This document shows, one piece after another, positions 1-8,537 of a DNA stretch of 28,449 nucleotides. Numbering within the stretch: the first letter of the stretch is position 1; the number at the start of each line of letters is the position of its first letter. The DNA lies in NCBI GenBank assembly GCA_038229055.1, contig JBBROU010000068.1, positions 1 through 28,449 on the forward strand, given 5' to 3'. Source of the DNA: JANYJA01 sp038229055 (GTDB taxonomy: Bacteria; Acidobacteriota; Terriglobia; Bryobacterales; Bryobacteraceae). The notes below the pieces were generated by a model that was not told where the DNA came from, made no database searches, and was given only the letters and a program-made list of their open reading frames with translations. The position numbers were made by a program, and so were the translations under genes.

Positions 1-105
1 AGCAGTTAGATACATAAACGCCTGAAAGAACTGGGCCGCGAGCGGCTAGGGGCACTGAATCGTCTGCTTTGTGTTAGTAAACAAAACTCTAATAGCTCTG
101 ATAAC

Positions 106-114
106 TGATATACC
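106..114 (+). promoter_or_regulatory. Extended -10-like element before the ice-binding-like pseudogene
   Basis: TGATATACC lies 6 nt before ATG 121. It follows the TGn-TAnnn pattern seen before several other genes here, but the last base of the hexamer is C, not T. No Shine-Dalgarno sequence precedes the ATG. If used, transcription would begin at or next to the start codon. Confidence 0.35.
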
Positions 115-120
115 CGTTGC

Positions 121-660
121 ATGATGATAAGTAGCTTGAAACTAACAATGACCGCCGTCGCGGCTTTCGCGCTCGCGAGCAGCCTTCACGGAGGAGGGCC
201 GGCCCCATTCCCGTTAACTTGGGAACAGCCGGAAAGTTTTCGATTCTAACAAAAACAGGCATTACTGATGTTCCGGCATCCGCAATTACTGGAGATAAAG
301 GAACGAGCCCGATAACTGGGGCAGCTGACCTGGTAAGCTGCCCGGAAGTTACCGGGAATGTTTACTCAGTCAACGCAGCCGGCCCCGAACCATGCAGCAT
401 TAAGGACCCTGCCAGGCTCACTGCCGCGGTGCTCGACATGCAGCACGCCTATACTGACGCCGCAGGACGGCCAAACCCGGCCTTCACCGAACTCGGTGCC
501 GGCAATATTGGCGGAATGACACTGGTTCCCGGCCTCCCTCACGGTACATCTGATCGGAGGCGCACAGGCTAAGAACATCTTCTGGCAGCTGGCCGGCGCG
601 GCGATCACGGGCAGATTGTTCGCGCAAAGTGCAGTTACGCTTCAAAATGAATGTTGTTAC
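121..660 (+). pseudogene. Broken DUF3494 ice-binding-like secreted protein
   Basis: The pieces of this gene lie in two frames. From ATG 121 a signal-peptide-like stretch (MKLTMTAVAAFALASS) reads in frame 1. From about 210 the next frame carries PVNLGTAGKFSIL, then SAITGDKGTSPITG, DMQHAYTDAAGRPNP and FTELGAGNIGGMTLVPGL, which are hallmarks of the DUF3494 ice-binding/adhesin-like family. That frame stops at 572. The family sequence resumes in frame 1 at 541 with GGAQAKNIFWQLAGA, followed directly by ITGRLFAQSAVTLQ, then unrelated residues. So there is a frameshift after the signal peptide, a second frameshift near 540 with loss of the central beta-helix part, a further small deletion, and a lost C-terminus. 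Intact members are secreted beta-solenoid proteins that bind ice or surfaces. A sequencing error could explain a single shift but not the missing blocks. Confidence 0.75.
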
Positions 661-682
661 AAAGCCTTAGTAACTAGAAAAA

Positions 683-1213
683 CTATTTACGCTTGCCGTG
701 CAAGGCGATGAGGACACGCTCGGTAATCTGATCGATCATGCTCGCCATTGAAGCATCAACGGCAAGCGTAACCGCCGCTCGCACTTGCTCCGGATCCAGC
801 ACGACGACCGACCGCACCGGCCCCGCAGCCGCCGCTTTCGCCCGCGGACGAGCCGCGCCGACCTGCCCCACCGCCGCCAACAAGGCCGTCGCTTCGAAAG
901 GTTTTCTCAGAACTCCATCGGCGCGGACGCGCTCTACTGCCGCGTCGTCCAGCGGTTCCACGGCTCCCACGGTGAGCAGCACGCGCGTGTCCTTGTGCGC
1001 CCCGCTTGTCTTGACGTGCTCGCACAGCTCGTAGCCCGATACACCGGGCATGGAAACGTCCGCGAACACGACGTCGGGGTCCACGTCTTTCAGCCGCATC
1101 ATAGCGGTGTTGCCGTCGGTGACGGTCACCACCACGTGACCCTCGTCGCGCAGAATCCGCTCGCCCATTCGCTGGGCGTGCGGGCTATCGTCGGCGAGCA
1201 GAATCCTGCTCAT
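683..1213 (-). CDS. Response regulator with receiver domain
   Basis: This 176-residue protein starts with a CheY-like receiver domain (about 1-120). The acidic pair is D8/D9, the phospho-acceptor is D52 in the context FADVSMPG, the switch Thr is T81 and the conserved Lys is K104 in RKPF. The remaining 55 residues are an Ala-rich linker and a predicted helix (about 140-172). There is no recognisable DNA-binding or enzymatic output domain, so it probably acts through protein contacts. Its ATG overlaps the stop of the BamD-like lipoprotein gene by 4 nt (ATGA), which indicates translational coupling. No histidine kinase is visible nearby. The receiver assignment is firm; partner and output are unknown. 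Confidence 0.9.
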   Translation of the reverse strand: MSRILLADDSPHAQRMGERILRDEGHVVVTVTDGNTAMMRLKDVDPDVVFADVSMPGVSGYELCEHVKTSGAHKDTRVLLTVGAVEPLDDAAVERVRADGVLRKPFEATALLAAVGQVGAARPRAKAAAAGPVRSVVVLDPEQVRAAVTLAVDASMASMIDQITERVLIALHGKRK

Positions 1214-2598
1214 TGAGGAGGCGTCGGAGCCGGCGTTGCAGGTGCGGTTCCCGGTGCCGCGGCCGCCGGCTGTTGATTGGCCGTCTCGATGGCGTGCCGC
1301 GCCGCAGCCGCGGCCTGCTCCTCGATACGCAACTGCTTCTTGGTTTTCTTTCTCGGCTTCAGAGGCTGCCGGTTGGACGGCAGCGATTGCTGAACCTCCA
1401 AAGGCGTCTTGTCGGTCGCGGCAGGTGCATCGCCCGCGGCAGTTCCCGGTGCCGCCGCCGTTCCCGGCGCGGCAACCGGCTCACCCGCGTTGCCCGGAAC
1501 CACTTGCCGCGCTTCCGGTCTCTTGTCGATCTCCGACGTGTCGCCTACCTGCTGCACCGAAACGTCCGAAGTACCCGACGCGGTACCCGCGGCCGAAGCC
1601 GGCACGCTCACCGGAACCGGCGGTCGCAACGCCGTCATCGCCGGCGCGCCCGTCTTGGCGGCAGTATGCACATCCGGCCCGTGCTTAAACATGCCCAGCG
1701 CCTGGGTTGTCATACTCGCCTTCTCGTGGTGGTCCATCTCATATTTCATCCGCTCGTAAGCCGCCGGGTCCGCCGGAGGAATCGGCCGCTTCAGCGTCGT
1801 CAGCTTCTCTTTCGCTTCATCCGCGTGGTCGCTCAGCGGATAATCGCGAACGATGCGCGTGTAAGCGCCGGCTGCCTTATCTTCAAACCGGTCGCCCATC
1901 TTTTCATACGCATCGCCCATCTGCCAGAGCGCTTCGTCCGAGCCGCTATAGAGAGGATACTGATCCGCCACATAGGCCAGCCGGTTCGCCGCCGCCGGAA
2001 AACTCCCCTTCGTATGATAGAAAGCGCCCGTGCGGAACTCCTTCTCGCCCAACACTTCCTGCGTATTGCGCAGCATCTGCGAAGCTTGCGGCACGAATTT
2101 ACTGTTCGGGAACTGTACCAGAAGCTGCCGGCACTCATCCTCGGCCCGCTGCGCCTGCGAGTTGTCGCGATCGGCCTTTTCCATCTGCTTGTAATGGATC
2201 TGGCAGACCTTCCACTGCGCCTCCGCGGATTCCTCCATGGTCGGATAGAACAGAATGAAGTCCTTGTATTCGGCCTCGGCTTGCGCCAACCCGTGCGTGC
2301 CGCCTTCGCGATACCAGCTATCGGCAATGGCGAGCTTGGCCTTGGCCATGAACTCGCTCGCATCGTAAGTATTGATCAGCGTGTTGAGAGTGAGCCGCGC
2401 AACTTCATAGCGCCCGCGCTCAATGTCATTTACCGCCCGATCGAACAGCACTTTATCCGGCTGCAGCGTGTCTTTGACGATTGGCGTGTCGTACTTCTTG
2501 CGCCGGAGGCCGCACGATGTGAACAGGCCCGCGATCGCCAGAATCACCGCCAGCTTGGTAAGCGCGCTCCGGGTTGATACCTTATTCGAAAATTGCAT
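1210..2598 (-). CDS. BamD-like outer-membrane lipoprotein with TPR-type repeats
   Basis: The 462-residue product has an N-terminal signal ending in a lipobox-like LFTSC, with C29 as the predicted lipidated residue. About 45-280 is made of TPR-like helical repeats in the BamD/YfiO style (for example FDRAVNDIERGRYEVARLTL, then EYKDFILFYPTMEESAEAQW, then LLVQFPNSKFVPQA). In this family the lipoprotein belongs to the Bam complex, which inserts beta-barrel proteins into the outer membrane. The last 160 or so residues are a Pro/Ala-rich tail ending in PPQ, longer than in proteobacterial BamD (about 245 aa). A weak SD (GAAGG) lies about 7 nt before the ATG. It sits downstream of rpe and is coupled to the response regulator. 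It could instead be a YbgF/CpoB-type TPR protein. Confidence 0.75.
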   Translation of the reverse strand: MQFSNKVSTRSALTKLAVILAIAGLFTSCGLRRKKYDTPIVKDTLQPDKVLFDRAVNDIERGRYEVARLTLNTLINTYDASEFMAKAKLAIADSWYREGGTHGLAQAEAEYKDFILFYPTMEESAEAQWKVCQIHYKQMEKADRDNSQAQRAEDECRQLLVQFPNSKFVPQASQMLRNTQEVLGEKEFRTGAFYHTKGSFPAAANRLAYVADQYPLYSGSDEALWQMGDAYEKMGDRFEDKAAGAYTRIVRDYPLSDHADEAKEKLTTLKRPIPPADPAAYERMKYEMDHHEKASMTTQALGMFKHGPDVHTAAKTGAPAMTALRPPVPVSVPASAAGTASGTSDVSVQQVGDTSEIDKRPEARQVVPGNAGEPVAAPGTAAAPGTAAGDAPAATDKTPLEVQQSLPSNRQPLKPRKKTKKQLRIEEQAAAAARHAIETANQQPAAAAPGTAPATPAPTPPQ

Positions 2599-2664
2599 AG
2601 TTGCCTTCGGATAGTGGCTGCAGTCCGCGACCCAACCTCGGCCGCCGCCGCATCCCGCTTCAGA

Positions 2665-3339
2665 TTAAACTCTTATGGCGCGAGCCTCCGACGCCAGTTG
2701 TTGCATTTCTTTCACAGTCGCGGCCGGATCGGCACTATGAAAAACCGCCGAGCCCGCCACCAGCCAGTCGCAGCCGGCCCGTACAATCTCTTCCACATTC
2801 GACATGGAAACGCCGCCATCGATTTCAATCGCGAAATCGAGGCCCCGGTCCTGACGAATCTGGTCCAATCTCCGTATTTTGTCGAGCGCGCGCGGAATGA
2901 ACTCCTGCCCCCCGAATCCCGGGTTGACGCTCATCACGAGCACATAATCCACCATCTCCAGGACGTCTTCGAGCGTCGATACCGGAGTCGCCGGATTCAA
3001 AACAACGCCCGCCCCGGCCCCCTCGCTCTGGATCAATTGAATGGAGCGGTGCAGATGCCGGCATGCTTCCTGATGCACCGACATGCGGTTCGCTCCGGCT
3101 TTCACGAACGGCCCCACGAACTCGTCGGGATTTTCAATCATCAAGTGCAGATCCAGTTCCAGCCGCGTCGCCTTTCGGATGGATGCAACCACCGGCGGCC
3201 CCATTGTCAGGTTCGGAACAAAGTGCCCATCCATGATGTCCACATGCAGCATGCGCGCGCCCGCATGCGCCACGCGGCTCATCTCGTCGGCCAGACGCGC
3301 AAAATCGGCCGATAACAAGGAGGGGACGATCTGAACCAT
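2665..3339 (-). CDS. rpe: Ribulose-phosphate 3-epimerase
   Basis: This cytoplasmic enzyme interconverts D-ribulose 5-phosphate and D-xylulose 5-phosphate in the pentose phosphate pathway. The 224 residues match the family length. The TIM-barrel markers are all present: IVPSLLSADF at the start; metal ligands H32 and D34 in HVDIMDGHFVPN; H65 in DLHLMIENP; MSVNPGFGGQ (136-145); and the catalytic/metal Asp D174 in IDGGVS. The start codon has no SD, but an extended -10 (TGATAAAAT) lies 12 nt upstream inside the 3' end of rsmB, so it may have its own promoter as well as reading through from rsmB, 7 nt away. Confidence 0.96.
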   Translation of the reverse strand: MVQIVPSLLSADFARLADEMSRVAHAGARMLHVDIMDGHFVPNLTMGPPVVASIRKATRLELDLHLMIENPDEFVGPFVKAGANRMSVHQEACRHLHRSIQLIQSEGAGAGVVLNPATPVSTLEDVLEMVDYVLVMSVNPGFGGQEFIPRALDKIRRLDQIRQDRGLDFAIEIDGGVSMSNVEEIVRAGCDWLVAGSAVFHSADPAATVKEMQQLASEARAIRV

Positions 3340-3346
3340 TCGGAAA

Positions 3347-4408
3347 CTAGGATTTTATCACGCTACCGTAGAAGCCGTCGCCCTGATCCCGGCCCGGTAG
3401 GCGGCGCATCCCGTTGACCACGTTCAATCCAGCCACCACATCTTCGTTTTCTTCACGTTCGAGCGAACACGTCGAATAGACCAGCAGGCCGCCCGGCTTT
3501 AGCAACGTTAAGGCGTTCCGGACCAGAGCCTTCTGCTTAAGCGCCAGATCTTGTAAGTCGGACGGCGCCAGTTTCCATTTAATCTCCGGATTCCTTCCCA
3601 GCGTTCCCGTCCCCGTGCAGGGCGCGTCCACCAGAACCCGGTCAAATAGGGCGTTGAACGGCGGCACGGCACGCGCCCCATCCATCACGACGACCGGGAC
3701 GCGCAGCCGCTTCAGCCCACGCGCACGGCTCAGATGGACGTCGCCGGCGATCGCCCGCGCCCCAGCCGCAATCGCCTGTGCCGTCTTGTTTCCGGGCGCC
3801 GCGCAGACGTCCAGCAGCGTCATGCCTTCCGAAATATCGAGCAGCGGCACTACCGACTGCGCGCCGATATCCATCACGCGCCCATCGAGCTCGTGCCGTT
3901 CCGGAGGCTGCAGCGCAGCCGTCGCAATGGCCCGCATTGCCGCCGCCCCGAACTCATTCTCCCAGCGCGACAGCAGCCATTCCGGACATGAAAGTTCGAC
4001 GTCGCGCGCAGGCCAGCTCATCTCGACGGTGGCCGCCTTGCGCAGCACCGCATTCGCAAATCCCGCGGCGGACTTCTTACGAGCCCGCTTGACCAACTCG
4101 ACGCTCTCCCCGACGGCCGCGTGCGCCGGAATCCGGTCCAGATAGCGCAATTGGAAGATTCCCATGCGCAGCGCGGTGGCGACCTCAGCATCGATCCGCC
4201 CGACCGTTCTCCCGGAAGCGCGCTCGATCAGGCAATCGAGTTGCGCTCGGTAGCGAAGCACCCCCATGACGATCGTTTCCGCCAGCCCCGCGTCGCGCGA
4301 TTCCAGCAGCGCCGTCCGCGCCAGCAGCAGATCGCTGGCATACCCGCCGCCCGCCACCGCCATCAAGATATCGAACGCGATCTGCCGCGCCGTACCCGGG
4401 CTTGCCAT
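3347..4408 (-). CDS. rsmB: 16S rRNA m5C methyltransferase, RsmB type
   Basis: An N-terminal NusB-like RNA-binding domain (about 1-135) is followed by a class I SAM-dependent methyltransferase domain. Motif I is LLDVCAAPGNKTAQ. Motif IV is VDAPCTGTGTLGRNPEIKW with the conserved Pro-Cys. The catalytic cysteine lies in YSTCSLEREENE. The family methylates C5 of a 16S rRNA cytosine (C967 in E. coli). From ATG 4408 the product is 353 aa, somewhat shorter than the roughly 430-residue E. coli enzyme. A GTG at 4474 would add 22 residues without family similarity, so I prefer 4408, where homology begins within a few residues (ARQIAFDIL). It is the first gene of the rsmB-rpe-bamD-response regulator operon. 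Confidence 0.9.
   Translation of the reverse strand: MASPGTARQIAFDILMAVAGGGYASDLLLARTALLESRDAGLAETIVMGVLRYRAQLDCLIERASGRTVGRIDAEVATALRMGIFQLRYLDRIPAHAAVGESVELVKRARKKSAAGFANAVLRKAATVEMSWPARDVELSCPEWLLSRWENEFGAAAMRAIATAALQPPERHELDGRVMDIGAQSVVPLLDISEGMTLLDVCAAPGNKTAQAIAAGARAIAGDVHLSRARGLKRLRVPVVVMDGARAVPPFNALFDRVLVDAPCTGTGTLGRNPEIKWKLAPSDLQDLALKQKALVRNALTLLKPGGLLVYSTCSLEREENEDVVAGLNVVNGMRRLPGRDQGDGFYGSVIKS
3352..3360 (-). promoter_or_regulatory. Extended -10 element before rpe
   Basis: TGATAAAAT on the minus strand matches TGnTATAAT at all but one base of the hexamer. It overlaps the last codons of rsmB and lies 12 nt before the rpe ATG, which has no SD. A start point 6-7 nt downstream would leave a leader of about 5 nt. 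No good -35 was seen. Confidence 0.4.
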
Positions 4409-4499
4409 CCGAGATTTTTGGATCACAGCGCGATAACTACAAGGGACACGTGCAAGAGTTTGGATGTGAGGCACACACCAGAGCCCGTCAACAGCTCAC

Positions 4500-4852
4500 T
4501 CACGTCATTAGCCATGCGGCTACATTCACTGTCACCTTGCTTGGATCAAAGCTCCCCTGTGTCTTTTCGACGCCGTAGTTGTGCCCGTAGAAAGTCGCCG
4601 GCTCGTGTCGCCCTGCGGGGATATTCACGAGTAACTCCCAGCTTGTCTGCTTCCCGTACAGGTCAACGCTTGGGTCAGGCCCTGGTCCGATCGCGGGTAC
4701 GGGTGCTTGGATTCCAAATGAATGCAAAAGACAGTCATTCTGGACCTTTAGAAACGCCGCCGCACGATCGAGTGCTTCTTCGGAAAACGACGCATCTGCC
4801 TCGCCGTCGCTTTGAATCTGTTTGCGCGCTCAAACTCCGCATCCAGTTCCAT
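4500..4852 (-). pseudogene. Frame-disrupted hypothetical gene
   Basis: An open frame of about 110 codons runs back from the stop at 4500 to a stop at 4830-4832. It reads as a coherent protein (DASFSEEALDRAAAFLK, then PDPSVDLYGKQTSWELLVNI, then HEPATFYGHNYG, then a C-terminal ..VTVNVAAWLMT) but contains no good start except a TTG at 4727. An ATG at 4852 in a neighbouring frame gives a natural N-terminus, MELDAEFERA. Joining it to the main frame needs one single-base shift around 4825-4832. I read this as a small cytosolic protein gene of about 117 codons with one frameshift, either a real lesion or a sequencing error. I know no function for it. The C-terminal pattern (WELLVNIP followed by a FYG block) resembles conserved hypothetical proteins of soil bacteria, from memory only. 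Confidence 0.45.
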
Positions 4853-4958
4853 TCTTGCGGTCTCTTCCCGAAGAGGCATCGGTACACCTGATCGTACCAT
4901 GCGCCTTTCGAGCACTAACTCCGAGCCGCGAGGCGAGTCAACGAGCAGTCTTCGACGT

Positions 4959-4964
4959 TATAAT
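4959..4964 (+). promoter_or_regulatory. Consensus -10 box (TATAAT) before ttcA
   Basis: A perfect TATAAT sits 12 nt before GTG 4977. At the expected -35 spacing only a weak hexamer (AGTCAA) is present. The start codon lacks an SD. The predicted leader is about 5 nt. Confidence 0.45.
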
Positions 4965-4976
4965 CACAATACCTCC

Positions 4977-5753
4977 GTGGATCTCGAAAAGACTCTCCTC
5001 CGCAAGACCGGCGAAGCCATCTCGCGCTTCAACATGATCCGTGATGGCGACCGCATAGCTGTTGCCGTTTCGGGCGGAAAAGACTCCATTACGCTCCTCG
5101 AAGCCCTTCTCTTGTTGCAAAAACGCGCCCCCATCGGCTTCTCCGTCTGCGCCTTCACCGTGGAACAAGGCAAGTTCGTCCGTCCCATCGAACCCATTGG
5201 CGACTACATCAAATCCCGCGGCGTTGAATGGACCTATTACACCGACAAGCCCTCTGTCCGCCTGCTCACCGAAAAGCCCGACCATGGCTGCGATCTCTGC
5301 AGCCGTTACCGCCGCCGGGCGGTTTACGAAATCGCGCGCGGCCTCGGCGCTAACGTCATCGCGTTCGGCCACACCGCTGACGATTTCTGCGAAGCCCTGC
5401 TCCGCAATACCATGTTCACTGGCCGCCTCAGCTCCATGCCGCCGGTCGCCCTGTCGCGCAACAAAGAGTTCCGCCTGATCCGCCCGCTGGTCTTCGTCAC
5501 CGAAGTAGTCACCCGCGCTTATGCCGAGAAGCTGCAGGTTCCCGTTCTCCCGTGCGTCTGCTCCTTCAAGACCGGCACGGTGCGCCGCGGCATCCGCGAA
5601 ATGTTTGCTGAACTCGAAGTCGATTACCCGCATTTAAAAGAAAACATTCTGTCTGCGATGGGCAATGTTGACCCTTCGCGGCTGCTCGACACCCGGTATC
5701 TCGATCTGGATGCCGTGGTGAGCACCGACCCCGAACTCGTCCAGATCGGTTGA
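4977..5753 (+). CDS. ttcA: TtcA-family tRNA 2-thiocytidine synthase (PP-loop ATPase)
   Basis: From GTG 4977 the product is 258 aa. The PP-loop SGGKDS (32-37) binds ATP. C105 and C108 (CDLC) and a third cysteine at C193 or C195 (PCVCS) fit the iron-sulfur ligands of TtcA. GHTADDF (131-137) is the conserved adenylation-domain motif. The family thiolates C32 of certain tRNAs. An upstream in-frame ATG at 4899 would add 26 residues that are Ser/Arg-rich and unlike the family, and TATAAT at 4959 lies inside that extension, so 4977 is preferred. The frame is open further upstream, which explains longer computational calls. Exact substrate assignment within the TtcA/TtuA/Ncs6 superfamily is inferred from the overall pattern. 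Confidence 0.85.
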   Translation: MDLEKTLLRKTGEAISRFNMIRDGDRIAVAVSGGKDSITLLEALLLLQKRAPIGFSVCAFTVEQGKFVRPIEPIGDYIKSRGVEWTYYTDKPSVRLLTEKPDHGCDLCSRYRRRAVYEIARGLGANVIAFGHTADDFCEALLRNTMFTGRLSSMPPVALSRNKEFRLIRPLVFVTEVVTRAYAEKLQVPVLPCVCSFKTGTVRRGIREMFAELEVDYPHLKENILSAMGNVDPSRLLDTRYLDLDAVVSTDPELVQIG

Positions 5754-5783
5754 CAGTAGACTAGCGGCTTTCCTAGGGCGGTC

Positions 5784-5792
5784 TGATACACT
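5784..5792 (+). promoter_or_regulatory. Extended -10 element before the UPF0182 gene
   Basis: TGATACACT (TGn plus TACACT) ends 6 nt before ATG 5799, and no SD is present. A start point at the usual 6-7 nt would coincide with the A of the start codon. A TTGACA at 5750-5755 is too far away (about 31 bp from the hexamer) to be its -35. Confidence 0.45.
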
Positions 5793-5798
5793 CCGCTC

Positions 5799-8534
5799 AT
5801 GGCTCAGTACCAGCTTCCAGGTCGGCGCCGCAGTTTTCGGGTCGGCGTGATCTCGCTAATCATCACGGCGTTTCTGCTGTTGCTGGGCGCGCGCTGGCTG
5901 GCGTCGTTCGCGATTGAGTACGAGTGGTGGAAAGAACTCGGTCAGTTGCAGACCTGGTTCAATCTCTATGTCTACGCCACCGCGCCGCTCGCCGCAGCCA
6001 CCCTCCTCGCCTTCGCCGTCCTCTGGATCACTCACGGCCGCGCGCTCCGTTTTGCAGGTACCCGGCTCAGTGAGCATCGCATTTATGCGCGCCTCACCCC
6101 GCTCCTGCTGCTCCTTATCGCTTATCTGATCTCCGTCTCGACCGTCGAGCCCTGGACACTCGTCCGCTTTTTCGGCAGCCGCGGCATTGGTGCGCGGCCT
6201 GGAACCTGGCATGACGCGGTATTCGGCAAGCCCCTCTCTTTCTATCTTTTCGATCTGCCATTCTACACCGAGTTGCGCAGCTACATCTTCACGCTGGTCA
6301 TCGTCGCTGTGCTGCTCTACTTCGTGGCCGGGCGTCTCTGGCAACTGAGTTATCGCCTGCCCGAATTGCGGAACATGCGCACTTTCGATATCTCGCTCCT
6401 GAAGCTATCCGGCGGGCTCGAATCCAAATTCCTGCGTGGGGCCGTGGCCATCCTCCTCGTCGCGCTCGCCGTCGAGTACTTTCTTGGCCGCTATGAAATG
6501 GTCTGGCACGATCACGGCTTCATGGTCGGCGTCGATTATGTCGACGACTTCATCACGCTCCCGCTCCAGTGGATGCTGATCGCCGCCGCGCTCATCGCCG
6601 CCGTGCTCGTCGGAATGGGCCGCTGGCTGGTTGCAGCCTTCCTGGTGCTCGCGATTCCGGTCGCCTTCATCGTCCCGCGCCTCGCCTCCGCCCTCTACGT
6701 CAAGCCCAATGAGATTTCGCTCGAGAGCCCCTACATCGATACGCACATCCACGCCACGCGCAGCGCCTACCATCTGGAACAACGCGTCAAAGCGGTCGAA
6801 TATAAGACCGTACCCGATTCCGCCATCGACACCGTAAAACACAAGAGCTTGCTCGAAAACGTCCGCCTTTGGGACTGGCACGCATTTCACGACACGGTCA
6901 CTCAGAGCCAGGCGCTTCGTCCCTACTACGTCTTCAACGACACCGATGTCGATCGCTACACCATCGACGGTCAGTACCGGCAAGTGCTGCTCACGCCGCG
7001 CGAGCTCGACATCACTCAGTTGAAAGGCGCCAGCGCGAGCTGGGTCAATCCGCACTTCATCTACACCCACGGCTATGGCCTCGCTCTCGCGGAGGTCAGC
7101 AAGATCACGCCGGAGGGTCTGCCCGTTTTCCTGATCCAGAACATGCCGCCGGAGGTGAAAACCCCCAGCCTCAAAGTCGCCCGCCCGGAACTTTACTACG
7201 GAGAGGTCTCCCATGAGCCCGTGTTCGTGCACACCGCGCAGGAAGAATTCAACTACCCATCCGGCGCCGACAACGTGAAATCGAAATACGAAGGGCGCGG
7301 CGGTTTTCCGATTTCGTCATTCCCCATTCGCCTCGCCGCCTCCTTGCACCAGGGCGATTTCAACATCCTGCTCACCAGCTATCTCACTCCGCAAAGCCGG
7401 ATGATGATCCACCGCAAGCTGCAGGATCGTCTATCCGAGCTCGCCGCCTTTCTTGACTGGGATTCAGACCCCTATCTTGTAATCACCAACGCGGGACGCC
7501 TGGTTTGGATGATCGACGGCTACACAACTTCGAATGCGCATCCCTACTCGCGCCCCGTCAACATCGACGGGTTCGGCACCATCAACTACATTCGCAACTC
7601 CGTCAAAGCTACTATCGACGCTTATGACGGCGAAACGCGTCTGTACATCTTCGATACGGAAGATCCCATTATTGAGGCGTATCGGAATCTTTTCCCCGAG
7701 TTATTCCACCCCGCGAGCGAAATGCCCGCCGATCTGCGCGCCCACGCCCGCTATCCCGAAACGCTGTTCCGGGTGCAGGCCGAGCTTTACCGCACCTATC
7801 ACATGCTGAACCCCCAAGCCTTCTATAACAAGGAAGACATATGGGATCTCTCGCGATATTCCTCCGGTCAAAACGACGCGCCCAAATCGGTAACTCCTAC
7901 ATATGTCGTCGCCACCTTGCCGGGTGAAGACAAACCGGAATTCCTGTTGATGACCTCATTTACGCCAGTTGGTAAAGAAAATCTGATTGGCGTGATGCTG
8001 GCGCGCTGCGATGGTGAAAATCTAGGTGAGATCGACGTGCTGCAACTCTCCAAGCAGGAGTTGACGCTGGGCCCGATGCAGATCGCGGCACGCATCAATC
8101 AGGACCAGAATATTTCGAAGGATCTGACGCTATGGAATCAACAGGGTTCGCAGGTGTTGCGCGGACAGATGCTGGTGCTCCCGCTCGACAACACGTTCCT
8201 GTTTGTCGAACCGATCTATCTGCAAGCCACCGAAGCCCGCATGCCGCAGTTGAAGAAGGTGGTGCTCGCCGTCGGGAACCGTTTGATCTACACCGACACG
8301 TACGAGCAGGCGCTCGCCCAGCTAAACGGAGGTCCCGCTCCAACCACCGCCGCGCCGCCAGCGAACGCGGCCCCTGGATCGCGGCCAGCCCCGCCTGTGC
8401 AGGGCACTCCCGCCGACCCGCGCTTAATGAGTATCCGCACGCACCTGCAGCGCTACCGCGATTTTGCCGCGCAAGGCAAGTGGTCGGAAGCCGGAAAAGA
8501 ACTGGAAGCGATTGAGGCCGAAGCCAAAAAATAG
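5799..8534 (+). CDS. UPF0182 family large membrane protein
   Basis: This 911-residue protein belongs to the UPF0182/COG1615 family. The first 300 or so residues hold about seven hydrophobic segments, beginning with VGVISLIITAFLLLLGARWL, then PLAAATLLAFAVLWI, LLLLLIAYLISVS, IFTLVIVAVLLYFVAG, and further ones around 215-235, 258-275 and 280-298. The remainder is a large soluble domain, probably extracytoplasmic, with family-typical stretches such as YVFNDTDVDRYTIDG, LGADN-like SGADNVKSKYEG, NYIRNSVKATIDAYDG and a C-terminal Pro/Ala-rich linker (about 855-875) followed by a short helical tail. Its biochemical function is unknown. It follows ttcA by 45 nt with its own apparent promoter. Confidence 0.92.
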   Translation: MAQYQLPGRRRSFRVGVISLIITAFLLLLGARWLASFAIEYEWWKELGQLQTWFNLYVYATAPLAAATLLAFAVLWITHGRALRFAGTRLSEHRIYARLTPLLLLLIAYLISVSTVEPWTLVRFFGSRGIGARPGTWHDAVFGKPLSFYLFDLPFYTELRSYIFTLVIVAVLLYFVAGRLWQLSYRLPELRNMRTFDISLLKLSGGLESKFLRGAVAILLVALAVEYFLGRYEMVWHDHGFMVGVDYVDDFITLPLQWMLIAAALIAAVLVGMGRWLVAAFLVLAIPVAFIVPRLASALYVKPNEISLESPYIDTHIHATRSAYHLEQRVKAVEYKTVPDSAIDTVKHKSLLENVRLWDWHAFHDTVTQSQALRPYYVFNDTDVDRYTIDGQYRQVLLTPRELDITQLKGASASWVNPHFIYTHGYGLALAEVSKITPEGLPVFLIQNMPPEVKTPSLKVARPELYYGEVSHEPVFVHTAQEEFNYPSGADNVKSKYEGRGGFPISSFPIRLAASLHQGDFNILLTSYLTPQSRMMIHRKLQDRLSELAAFLDWDSDPYLVITNAGRLVWMIDGYTTSNAHPYSRPVNIDGFGTINYIRNSVKATIDAYDGETRLYIFDTEDPIIEAYRNLFPELFHPASEMPADLRAHARYPETLFRVQAELYRTYHMLNPQAFYNKEDIWDLSRYSSGQNDAPKSVTPTYVVATLPGEDKPEFLLMTSFTPVGKENLIGVMLARCDGENLGEIDVLQLSKQELTLGPMQIAARINQDQNISKDLTLWNQQGSQVLRGQMLVLPLDNTFLFVEPIYLQATEARMPQLKKVVLAVGNRLIYTDTYEQALAQLNGGPAPTTAAPPANAAPGSRPAPPVQGTPADPRLMSIRTHLQRYRDFAAQGKWSEAGKELEAIEAEAKK

Positions 8535-8537
8535 GAC

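Noticed and set aside
1213..2577. Long plus-strand open frame (454 codons) opposite the BamD-like gene
   Set aside because: The product is extremely Arg-rich and repetitive with no domain. It is the GC-rich antisense shadow of the lipoprotein gene, which has a lipobox and TPRs.
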